Shown here in pieces: positions 15,742-22,354 of a stretch of DNA of 34,888 bases. The translations under genes were made by a program, and so were the position numbers. Under the pieces are notes generated by a model that was given only the letters and a program-made list of their open reading frames with translations, ran no database searches and was not told the DNA's origin. Source of the stretch: Pseudoalteromonas sp. P1-9 (GTDB taxonomy: Bacteria > Pseudomonadota > Gammaproteobacteria > Enterobacterales > Alteromonadaceae); the NCBI RefSeq assembly GCF_001399975.1, contig NZ_LKBD01000043.1, positions 1 through 34,888 of the forward strand. The letters are read 5' to 3'. How positions within the stretch are numbered: position 1 is the first letter of the stretch; each line of letters starts with the position of its first letter.

Positions 15742-15767
15742 CTTGGTAGCAAAACAAAACTACCAAG
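15742..15767. terminator. Hairpin between ftsN and hslV without a T-tract
   Basis: CTTGGTAG (15742-15749) pairs with CTACCAAG (15760-15767) across a 10-base A-rich loop. It follows ftsN on the minus strand, but the stem is not followed by a T-run, so it may be a weak terminator or a 3'-end stabiliser that separates priA-ftsN from the heat-shock unit. Confidence 0.45.
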
Positions 15768-15788
15768 CTTAAATTTGTGTTAGTTGTG

Positions 15789-16310
15789 TTACTTAGGCAT
15801 TAAATAAATGCGACAGCGAGAAATGCGCGCACGTTTAATCTGGTTGTTCGCACTTTCAGCAAGGCGCTTGGTGGCAAACGGTTCTATTTTTACGCGATAC
15901 CATACGCCATTTTTGCCTTCAGTGCGGTCTACATCGGCAATGAGGCCGGTTTTAAATGCAATTTGTGCTTTTAACGCTTCCGCATCATCACGATTACGCA
16001 GTGATGCACATTGCATATAGTAGGGGCCTTTTTGCTCTTGTTCTGTAACTTCAACCTCAATGTTGGCATTTTCAATTTCTTCGATGAAATCGGGTTTTTT
16101 CGGCTTAGGCTTAGGTGCTTTTGCTTGTTCTTTGGCAACTTTTTGCTGTGATGCTTTTACATCGCTATAGGTGCTAATAAAGTACAAGCCATAAATACCG
16201 GCCGACACTAAAACAACCGCGGCTACTAACGCAGCAACTGGAAAAGGGCGTTTGCTTGGGGCTGTTTTTTTAGGGGCACGCTTTTTATTTACGTAATCTC
16301 TTTGGGCCAT
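15789..16310 (-). CDS. ftsN: Cell division protein FtsN (SPOR domain)
   Basis: The 173-residue protein has a short basic cytoplasmic N-terminus (QRDYVNKKRAPKK), one membrane helix at about 24-48, a short Lys/Pro-rich linker, and a C-terminal SPOR domain (about 94-173: GPYYMQCASLRNRDDAEALKAQ, then VWYRVKIEPFATKRLAE). SPOR domains bind denuded septal peptidoglycan; FtsN triggers constriction by activating the FtsQLB-FtsWI complex. It is much shorter than E. coli FtsN (319 residues), mainly in the periplasmic linker. The position right after priA and before hslVU is the usual ftsN place in gammaproteobacteria, which supports FtsN over another SPOR protein. It starts 14 bases after priA and is probably co-transcribed. 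Confidence 0.88.
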   Translation of the reverse strand: MAQRDYVNKKRAPKKTAPSKRPFPVAALVAAVVLVSAGIYGLYFISTYSDVKASQQKVAKEQAKAPKPKPKKPDFIEEIENANIEVEVTEQEQKGPYYMQCASLRNRDDAEALKAQIAFKTGLIADVDRTEGKNGVWYRVKIEPFATKRLAESANNQIKRARISRCRIYLMPK

Positions 16311-16324
16311 TGTTTACTATTTTC

Positions 16325-18499
16325 TTATGCCATTGAAACTGGGTCGATATCGATACTCCAGCGGACCTTTGTTGCTAGCTTACTTTGACTTATGTAGCTA
16401 ACAAGTTGATGTAGGTATAAGTGCAATTTTTTGCGCTCATTACCTTGAATATGGAGCTGGTAGCGGTATTTGCCTGCAATGCGCTCAAGTGCTGCAGGAA
16501 CAGGTCCGAGCAATTGTATACCAGAAGGCAGTTGTTCTGGAATAAGGTCGTATAAAAAATTATTGATGTCGTTTAGCTTATGCGATTCGCAACGAATGAT
16601 TGCAAGACTGGTGTAGGGTGGTAGCAAGGTTTCTTCACGTTCACGCAAAGCATAACGGGAAAAGTCTTGATAGCCATTATTGATTAAGTCTTGTAATAGC
16701 GGATGTTCTGGAAAATGCGTTTGTAGCAATACCGTGCCGGCTTCACCGCTACGCCCTGCGCGACCTGAAACTTGGGTAATTAATTGGGCTAGGTGCTCTG
16801 TAGCGCGAAAATCGTAAGAGTAGAGTCCGCTATCTACATCCATAATGACGACTAACGATACCTCACTAAAATGATGTCCTTTAGCAAGCATTTGGGTACC
16901 AATTAAAATACGCGGTTCGCCTTTGTTTATGTCGTGCAGTGCGCTTTCTAAACTGCCTTTTTTTCGCGTTGAATCTCGGTCAACTCGGGTGATTGGGGTG
17001 TCGGGAAAGCTCTCAGCTAAAAATTCAGCAACTTGTTCTGTGCCTTGTCCTGCGGGGATAATTTGCGTACTACCGCAACTTGGACATTGTGTTGGCACAT
17101 GCTCTTGCGCACCGCAATGATGGCAAATTAAATTGCGAATATGTTTATGATAGGTGGCATTGGCGCTACAGCGTTGGCATTGACTTAACCAGCCACACTC
17201 GTGGCAAATAAGACTGGGTGAAAAGCCTCTACGATTTAAAAACACCATAACTTGCTTACCTTTAGTAAGCTCTTTTTTGATGTAATCAAGCGTTGCAAGT
17301 GCAAGACCAGACTGCTGATGCTGCCCTCGCATATCAAGTAGTACATACTGATTATCGCTTTGTGTTTGTGCTCGCTCAGTTAATGTAAGTAGTTGGTATT
17401 TTTTGTTGATGGCATTTTGCACGCTTTCTAGTGAGGGCGTTGCGCTGCCTAAAATGAGTGGAATAGCTAGTTTAGCAGCACGAAAGCAAGCTAAATCACG
17501 AGCATGGTAGCGCAATGAATCTTGCTGTTTAAATGATAAGTCGTGCTCTTCATCAACAATAATCATTGCGAGTTTGGCGAATGGTAAAAACACACTTGAG
17601 CGGGTGCCAATTACAATGGCAGCGCTTTGAGTTTGTGCTGCACGCCAAGTTGATAGGCGTTCATTATCCGTCATGGCTGAGTGCCAAAGCATAATAGGCA
17701 CATTAGGAAAGCGCCTGCGAAAGCGGTTAACGGTTTGTGGCGTTAAGCCGATTTCGGGTACCAGTACTAACGCTTGTTTACCTTGTTGCAATGGCTTTTC
17801 CAGAGCTTGCAGATAAACTTCTGTTTTACCGCTACCAGTTACACCTTCTAGTAAATAGCAGGAATAGCCCGTAGCTTGATTAATTGCTGCAAGTGCAATG
17901 GCTTGTTCACGCTTAAGTTTGGGTTTATCGCCGATTGCGAGAGGTTTTGATTGCCAATCACGATTATACTCAACTGTTTTCTCGATAATCGCTTTTTCCA
18001 GCAGTGATTTAACGGTCGCACTACTGAATCCGAGTGCGCTTAACTCAGTAACTGGCGTACTGCCTGAATCAACTAAATGCTCGATTAGTTGGCGCTGTTT
18101 TTTACCATTCACTGATGCATTTTCATCGACCAGTTTAATGATAGGCACCGCAGACTTATCAATTGCTTCGCCTTTATTTAACAGAGTTGGTAGTGCAACT
18201 TGGTAGCACTCACCAAGCGGGTTTTGATAATAATGACTGGCAAATTCGATAAGGCTAATCATATGGCGATCAATAATCGCGTTGTTATCAATTAAACGTG
18301 AGATAGGTTTTAATTTGTCGAGAAATTCACTATTTGATTTTAACGCAACAACAATGCCGACAAGTTGCTGACGACCAAACTGAACTGCAACACGACAACC
18401 CACGGCAATATTAGTTTGAAACTGAGGTTCAACGAGGTAATCAAAGTTACGGTAAAGCGGCACATTTAAGGCAATTTCTGCAACAACAGGCGTAGTCAT
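16325..18499 (-). CDS. priA: Primosomal protein N' (PriA helicase)
   Basis: PriA recognises stalled forks and reloads the replicative helicase. The 724-residue protein has the N-terminal fork-binding domain (IALNVPLYRNFDYLV at the start), Walker A GVTGSGKT near residue 217-227, a DEEH box (IIVDEEHDLSFKQQ) near 317, the two-pair zinc region with eight Cys (CHEC, CQRC, CHHC, CPSC; about 434-480), and helicase motifs V-VI (IGTQMLAKGHHF; QVSGRAGRSGEAG). Length matches E. coli (732). It is divergent from rpmE and is followed by ftsN after 14 bases. Confidence 0.98.
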   Translation of the reverse strand: MTTPVVAEIALNVPLYRNFDYLVEPQFQTNIAVGCRVAVQFGRQQLVGIVVALKSNSEFLDKLKPISRLIDNNAIIDRHMISLIEFASHYYQNPLGECYQVALPTLLNKGEAIDKSAVPIIKLVDENASVNGKKQRQLIEHLVDSGSTPVTELSALGFSSATVKSLLEKAIIEKTVEYNRDWQSKPLAIGDKPKLKREQAIALAAINQATGYSCYLLEGVTGSGKTEVYLQALEKPLQQGKQALVLVPEIGLTPQTVNRFRRRFPNVPIMLWHSAMTDNERLSTWRAAQTQSAAIVIGTRSSVFLPFAKLAMIIVDEEHDLSFKQQDSLRYHARDLACFRAAKLAIPLILGSATPSLESVQNAINKKYQLLTLTERAQTQSDNQYVLLDMRGQHQQSGLALATLDYIKKELTKGKQVMVFLNRRGFSPSLICHECGWLSQCQRCSANATYHKHIRNLICHHCGAQEHVPTQCPSCGSTQIIPAGQGTEQVAEFLAESFPDTPITRVDRDSTRKKGSLESALHDINKGEPRILIGTQMLAKGHHFSEVSLVVIMDVDSGLYSYDFRATEHLAQLITQVSGRAGRSGEAGTVLLQTHFPEHPLLQDLINNGYQDFSRYALREREETLLPPYTSLAIIRCESHKLNDINNFLYDLIPEQLPSGIQLLGPVPAALERIAGKYRYQLHIQGNERKKLHLYLHQLVSYISQSKLATKVRWSIDIDPVSMA

Positions 18500-18597
18500 T
18501 CTACTTTTATTTTTAGAGCGTATTTGTGGAAATTAAATCATGGCATTGTGTTTGCGGCTAGTGTTAAACAAAATTTATCTGAAGATGGTTAAAGGTC

Positions 18598-18626
18598 TTG
18601 CTATTGGCATGTTAGTTGGCTAGAAT
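18598..18626 (+). promoter_or_regulatory. rpmE promoter with GC-rich discriminator
   Basis: A -35-like TTGCTA (18598-18603) and a -10-like TAGAAT (18621-18626) are spaced by 17 bp and followed by TCGCGCCC. A GC-rich discriminator is typical of stringently controlled ribosomal promoters. Transcription would start near 18633. Confidence 0.6.
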
Positions 18627-18633
18627 TCGCGCC

Positions 18634-18704
18634 CTATATATTTTTGTTTAACAACGTATGGTGCCAGACTTCGGGTTTGGAGAGCGATGCGGCCTAATTA
18701 GAGG
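18634..18704 (+). ncRNA. Candidate L31 autoregulatory mRNA leader
   Basis: The predicted rpmE leader of about 78 bases contains a hairpin pairing CCAGAC (18664-18669) with GTTTGG (18675-18680) around a TTCGG loop, then a G-rich stretch ending in the AGAGG Shine-Dalgarno (18700-18704). Ribosomal protein L31 leaders of gammaproteobacteria are a described cis-regulatory RNA class. I recognise position and general form but could not test the covariance model. Confidence 0.4.
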
Positions 18705-18710
18705 TTTACT

Positions 18711-18926
18711 ATGAAAGAAGGTATCCACCCTAAGTACGAAGCAATCAATGCTACTTGTTCTTGTGGTAACAAATTCGAAACGCGTTCAACTCTTTGTAAA
18801 GACATCCACTTAGATGTTTGTTCAGAGTGTCACCCGTTCTACACTGGTAAGCAAAAAGTGCTTGATACAGGTGGTCGTGTTGATCGCTTCAACAAGCGTT
18901 TTGGTGCGCTTTCAAGCAAAAAATAA
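18711..18926 (+). CDS. rpmE: 50S ribosomal protein L31, zinc-binding form
   Basis: This 71-residue protein belongs to the L31 family and bridges the large and small subunits in the ribosome. The four zinc ligands of the C+ form are all present (C16, C18, C37, C40), with the conserved HPFYTGKQK segment after them. Many bacteria also keep a zinc-free paralogue (YkgM) for zinc shortage; none is in this window. AGAGG lies 6 bases before the ATG. It is a single-gene unit with its own promoter and a strong terminator, divergent from priA. Confidence 0.97.
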   Translation: MKEGIHPKYEAINATCSCGNKFETRSTLCKDIHLDVCSECHPFYTGKQKVLDTGGRVDRFNKRFGALSSKK

Positions 18927-18945
18927 GAGCTATTTTAGTTCTTTC

Positions 18946-18972
18946 AAAAAAGCACCTAAGGGTGCTTTTTTT
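18946..18972 (+). terminator. rpmE terminator
   Basis: AAAAAAGCACC (18946-18956) pairs with GGTGCTTTTTT (18961-18971) around a 4-base loop, followed by T-residues. It is 20 bases after the rpmE stop. Confidence 0.92.
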
Positions 18973-19324
18973 GTGCCTAAAATTTAATATGAATTTTTGT
19001 CATGTTATATGGTTTTTCTATGTCTTTTTATTCTAAATAGATGGCTATATACTGGATTATAGATAGCTTCAATATTCATTATTTTTACTATCTGTTGGCA
19101 AAATAGTAGCTGTCGAGTGTAAAAAATAGATGGCTGTGAATCTGGTCGGATCTGAATTAACTTCAATCTGGTAATGATTTAGCAGAAAATATCCACAAGT
19201 CTATTGTTGTAAATTCAACTATGGTCTTAGGTTAAGATATAACCGCATTTAACTTCTATTTACTCTAAATGCCGTACTATTAAACCAGTATCTCTCACTT
19301 TTAACATCGTAGGATAAGGCACGC
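18973..19324 (+). promoter_or_regulatory. Upstream region of malic enzyme gene with repeated 12-bp motif
   Basis: The region is AT-rich and non-coding, about 350 bp long. AAATAGATGGCT occurs twice exactly, at 19035-19046 and 19124-19135. Two looser relatives, TATAGATAGCT (around 19057) and AAATAGTAGCT (around 19101), lie between. They may be binding sites for an unknown regulator. AAGG (19316-19319), part of AGGATAAGG, a few bases before the ATG, is the likely Shine-Dalgarno. No other gene is seen. Confidence 0.4.
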
Positions 19325-20566
19325 ATGTCTGACATAAGAGAAAAAGCGCTACAATACCATTCTGAACCCGTTCCTGGAAAAATCAGCATCGAATTAACCA
19401 AACCAGCAGAGACAGTTAATGATCTTGCATTAGCATATAGCCCTGGTGTTGCTGAACCTGTTCGTGAGATCGCAGCAGATCCGAACAATGCATACAAATA
19501 TACTGCAAAGGGTAATATGGTCGCTGTTATCTCAAACGGTACTGCAATTTTAGGTTTAGGTAATTTAGGGCCGCTTGCATCAAAACCAGTTATGGAAGGT
19601 AAGGCGTTACTGTTTAAACGTTTTGCTGGTTTAGATTCAATTGATATTGAAGTTAAACACCGTACTACTGAAGATTTTATTAATACTGTAGAAAATATTG
19701 CAGATACTTTTGGCGGTATTAACCTGGAAGACATTAAAGCGCCAGAGTGTTTTGAAATTGAAAAAGCGCTTATTGAGCGTTGTAGTGTGCCAGTATTTCA
19801 TGACGACCAACACGGTACCGCGATTGTAACTGCGGCGGGCATGTTGAATGCGCTAGAGATCCAAGGTAAAAAGCTAAAAGATGCATTAATTGTATGTTTA
19901 GGTGCAGGTGCAGCAGCAATTGCATGTATGGAGCTGTTAATTAAATGTGGTGCGCAACGTGAGCACATTTATATGCTCGACAGAAAAGGGGTTATTCACA
20001 CACGTCGTGATGATTTAAATGAATATAAAATGTTATTTGCTAACAATACAGATAAGCGCACCTTACAAGATGTTATTGAAGAAGCGGATGTATTTGTGGG
20101 TGTTTCAGGTCCTGACTTACTTGCTCCAGAAGATCTAAAATTAATGGCAGATAAGCCTGTGGTATTTGCATGTTCTAACCCTGATCCTGAAATTAAACCA
20201 GAAGTAGCAAATGCAGCGCGCAATGATTTAATTATGGCTACAGGTCGTTCAGATTACCCTAACCAAGTTAACAATGTTTTGTGTTTCCCGTTTATTTTCC
20301 GTGGTGCGCTTGATGTACGTGCAACGGCGATCAATGACGAAATGAAAATTGCGGCGGTAAATGCGATTCGCGAAATTGCAAAAGAGCCAGTACCGCAAGA
20401 GGTATTATCAGCGTCTGGTGAATCAAATCTTGAATTTGGTAAAGATTATATTATTCCTAAGCCAATGGACCCACGTTTACTTCCGCGTGTAGCGCGTGCT
20501 GTTGCAGAAGCCGCGGTTGAGTCAGGTGTTGCACAAATCGAAATGCCAGAGAACTACATGCTTTAA
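19325..20566 (+). CDS. NAD(P)-dependent malic enzyme, short form
   Basis: The enzyme decarboxylates malate to pyruvate with NAD(P)+ reduction, linking the citric acid cycle to pyruvate. The 413-residue protein shows the MaeB-type catalytic domain: YSPGVAEPV (about 39-47), TAKGNMVAVISNGTAILGLGN (about 59-79), VFHDDQHGTAIV (about 160-171) with metal-binding acids, then the nucleotide-binding motif CLGAGAAAIACMELL (about 196-210) and VGVSGPDLL. It lacks the phosphotransacetylase-like C-terminal half of the long E. coli MaeB (759 residues), and the stop is followed at once by a terminator, so this is a complete short form and not a truncation. Cofactor preference cannot be read from sequence with certainty. 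Confidence 0.93.
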   Translation: MSDIREKALQYHSEPVPGKISIELTKPAETVNDLALAYSPGVAEPVREIAADPNNAYKYTAKGNMVAVISNGTAILGLGNLGPLASKPVMEGKALLFKRFAGLDSIDIEVKHRTTEDFINTVENIADTFGGINLEDIKAPECFEIEKALIERCSVPVFHDDQHGTAIVTAAGMLNALEIQGKKLKDALIVCLGAGAAAIACMELLIKCGAQREHIYMLDRKGVIHTRRDDLNEYKMLFANNTDKRTLQDVIEEADVFVGVSGPDLLAPEDLKLMADKPVVFACSNPDPEIKPEVANAARNDLIMATGRSDYPNQVNNVLCFPFIFRGALDVRATAINDEMKIAAVNAIREIAKEPVPQEVLSASGESNLEFGKDYIIPKPMDPRLLPRVARAVAEAAVESGVAQIEMPENYML

Positions 20567-20579
20567 CTTGGTTAAAAGC

Positions 20580-20613
20580 AAAAAAAACCTCAGCAATTGC
20601 TGAGGTTTTTTTT
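20580..20613. terminator. Bidirectional terminator between malic enzyme gene and metJ
   Basis: A perfect 34-base palindrome: eight A, CCTCAGC, AATT, GCTGAGG, eight T. It gives a T-tract on both strands and serves both convergent genes. Its right end overlaps the metJ stop codon (20612-20614). Confidence 0.93.
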
Positions 20614-20935
20614 ATTCATCTTCAAGCTCTGGAACCGGTAAGCCGCGTTCAGCAAGAATTTCTTTTACCCTTTGCGGAATGTGCTCAGGGTTATCTTTTC
20701 TCAGATCTTCATCGTCAGGCAATGGCTGACCTGTAAACGCATGCAAAAATGCTTCACACAGTAGTTCGCTGTTAGTTGCATGACGTAAGTTATTTACTTG
20801 TCTACGAGTGCGCTCGTCTGTCAGTACTTTCAATACGTTAAGTGGGATAGATACGGTAATTTTTTTCACTTGTTCTGATTTTTTACCGTGTTCTGCATAT
20901 GGGTGAATATATTCACCGTTCCATTCAGTTGCCAT
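20612..20935 (-). CDS. metJ: Methionine repressor MetJ
   Basis: This 107-residue ribbon-helix-helix repressor uses S-adenosylmethionine as co-repressor. It matches E. coli MetJ closely: WNGEYIHPYAEHGKKSEQ, then the DNA-contacting strand VKKITVSIPL, then LTDERTRRQVNNLRHATNSELLCEAFLHAFTGQPLPDD. The frame is open about 90 bases further upstream, but the family N-terminus (MATEWNGEY; E. coli MAEWSGEY) sets the ATG at 20935. It is divergent from metB, with two clusters of Met boxes between, so it probably controls itself and metBL. The terminator palindrome overlaps its stop codon. Confidence 0.97.
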   Translation of the reverse strand: MATEWNGEYIHPYAEHGKKSEQVKKITVSIPLNVLKVLTDERTRRQVNNLRHATNSELLCEAFLHAFTGQPLPDDEDLRKDNPEHIPQRVKEILAERGLPVPELEDE

Positions 20936-21049
20936 AAAGTGTACTAGCCTATATCTGTTACGATTTAATTTTGACGATAGCCTGCATATTAAGAGGCAAA
21001 ATTTTATCGTTTTAAAATATATAGTCAAATATCATTTATTTGGCTATAT

Positions 21050-21065
21050 AGACGTGTAAAAGTTT
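21050..21065. promoter_or_regulatory. Met box cluster, metJ side
   Basis: AGACGTGT at 21050-21057 matches the AGACGTCT Met box in 7 of 8 positions. The next 8 bases, AAAAGTTT (21058-21065), match in 5. Tandem 8-bp spacing is how MetJ dimers stack. Confidence 0.65.
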
Positions 21066-21096
21066 TGACTTCCACTGTTTAGTGGTTTAACCTTTT

Positions 21097-21112
21097 AGAC
21101 GTCTAAACATCT
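21097..21112. promoter_or_regulatory. Met box cluster, metB side
   Basis: AGACGTCT at 21097-21104 is a perfect Met box, followed directly by AAACATCT (21105-21112, 6 of 8). The pair ends 13 bp before the metB ATG, a place where bound MetJ would block transcription. Confidence 0.88.
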
Positions 21113-21125
21113 AAGTGGCAGAGTT

Positions 21126-22346
21126 ATGAAGCAGAACAAACAAACAACCCTTGCTGTTCGCAATGGCATTACCGCAGATAAACATCATGGTGCGGTTGTT
21201 CCACCGTTATATTTATCGACGACTTATTCGTTCGCCGATTTTGATAAAAAGCGTGACTATGATTATGGCCGTAGTGGCAATCCTAATCGCGATATTTTGG
21301 CTGATACGCTTGCTAAGCTAGAAGGTGGTGAAAAGGGGATTGTAACTGCAACAGGTATGGCTGCTGTTCACTTGTGCACACAAATTTTAACGCCAGAAGA
21401 TACCATTTTAATTCCTCATGATTGCTATGGTGGCAGTTACCGTTTATTCACAAGCCTTGAAAAACGCGGTTTATTAAAAGTAGCGGTTGTCGATTTTACA
21501 CAAGAATCTTGTTATGAGCAGATTAAAGCCATTAAACCTAAGCTAGTATGGATTGAAACGCCAAGTAACCCAGTTTTACGTTTAACTGACATTGCCAAAG
21601 TAGTGGAAGTTTCTCACTCGGTAGGTGCGTTAGTGGGAGCTGACAACACGTTTTTATCTCCAGCATTACAAAACCCAATTTCATTTGGCGTAGATATTGT
21701 GATCCACTCAACTACAAAATACATCAACGGCCACTCAGATGTTGTTGGTGGCGTGGTTATCACGCGCACTGTAGAGTTAGGTGAAGAGCTTGCTTGGTGG
21801 GCAAATAATATTGGCATTACAGGTGCACCATTTGATGCTTATTTAACGCTGCGTGGTATTCGTACTTTAAATGTGCGCATTAAACAGCATCAAGAAAACG
21901 CATTTGCCATCGCACGTTACTTAGAGACCTGTGAGCATGTAGAGAAAGTTTATTACCCAGGGCTTGAAAGTCACCCACAACATGACTTAGCAAAAGCACA
22001 GCAAAAAGGTTTTGGTGGCATGGTGAGCTTTAGTATTAAAGGCACAATTGAAGATACAGCTAAATTTTTAACGAGTGTAGAGCAGTTCAGCCTCGCTGAA
22101 TCACTTGGTGGCGTAGAGAGCTTAATTTGTCACCCGGCTACTATGACACACGCCGGCATGGCGCCTGAAGCACGACTAAAAGCGGGCGTTAACGATACAT
22201 TAATTCGTATTTCTGTTGGTATTGAAGATGTTGAAGATTTAATCGCAGATCTCGAACAAGCATTCGCAAAAACAATTAACAAAGATGTCGCTGCTGGTGG
22301 AGAAAAAAGCACTCAATGCTGCGCTGCACGACCTGCATTGTGGTGA
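21126..22346 (+). CDS. metB: Cystathionine gamma-synthase
   Basis: MetB joins an activated homoserine ester and cysteine to form cystathionine, the entry of sulfur into methionine. The 406-residue PLP enzyme has the Cys/Met-metabolism fold with the PLP lysine K198 in HSTTKYINGHSD, the GATGMAAVH-like substrate loop (TATGMAAVHL near 78), the conserved YGRSGNPNRD near 48 and VESLICHPATMTHAGM near 335. It is about 20 residues longer than E. coli MetB (386); the extra C-terminal tail contains an adjacent Cys pair and ends just before metL. It could be called a gamma- or beta-lyase on motifs alone, but the metJ-metB-metL order favours MetB. The Met boxes upstream indicate MetJ control. Confidence 0.95.
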   Translation: MKQNKQTTLAVRNGITADKHHGAVVPPLYLSTTYSFADFDKKRDYDYGRSGNPNRDILADTLAKLEGGEKGIVTATGMAAVHLCTQILTPEDTILIPHDCYGGSYRLFTSLEKRGLLKVAVVDFTQESCYEQIKAIKPKLVWIETPSNPVLRLTDIAKVVEVSHSVGALVGADNTFLSPALQNPISFGVDIVIHSTTKYINGHSDVVGGVVITRTVELGEELAWWANNIGITGAPFDAYLTLRGIRTLNVRIKQHQENAFAIARYLETCEHVEKVYYPGLESHPQHDLAKAQQKGFGGMVSFSIKGTIEDTAKFLTSVEQFSLAESLGGVESLICHPATMTHAGMAPEARLKAGVNDTLIRISVGIEDVEDLIADLEQAFAKTINKDVAAGGEKSTQCCAARPALW

Positions 22347-22354
22347 TTATTTAC

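Noticed and set aside
19249..19734. 161-codon open frame opposite the malic enzyme start
   Set aside because: Mostly antisense to conserved malic enzyme codons and not recognisable as any family.
19325..20566. Truncated malic enzyme
   Set aside because: Short forms of about 410-430 residues without the phosphotransacetylase-like domain are a normal family class, and a terminator follows directly.
20936..21028. N-terminal extension of MetJ
   Set aside because: No MetJ has these residues; the conserved MATEWNGEY start lies at 20935 and the extension would cover the promoter region.
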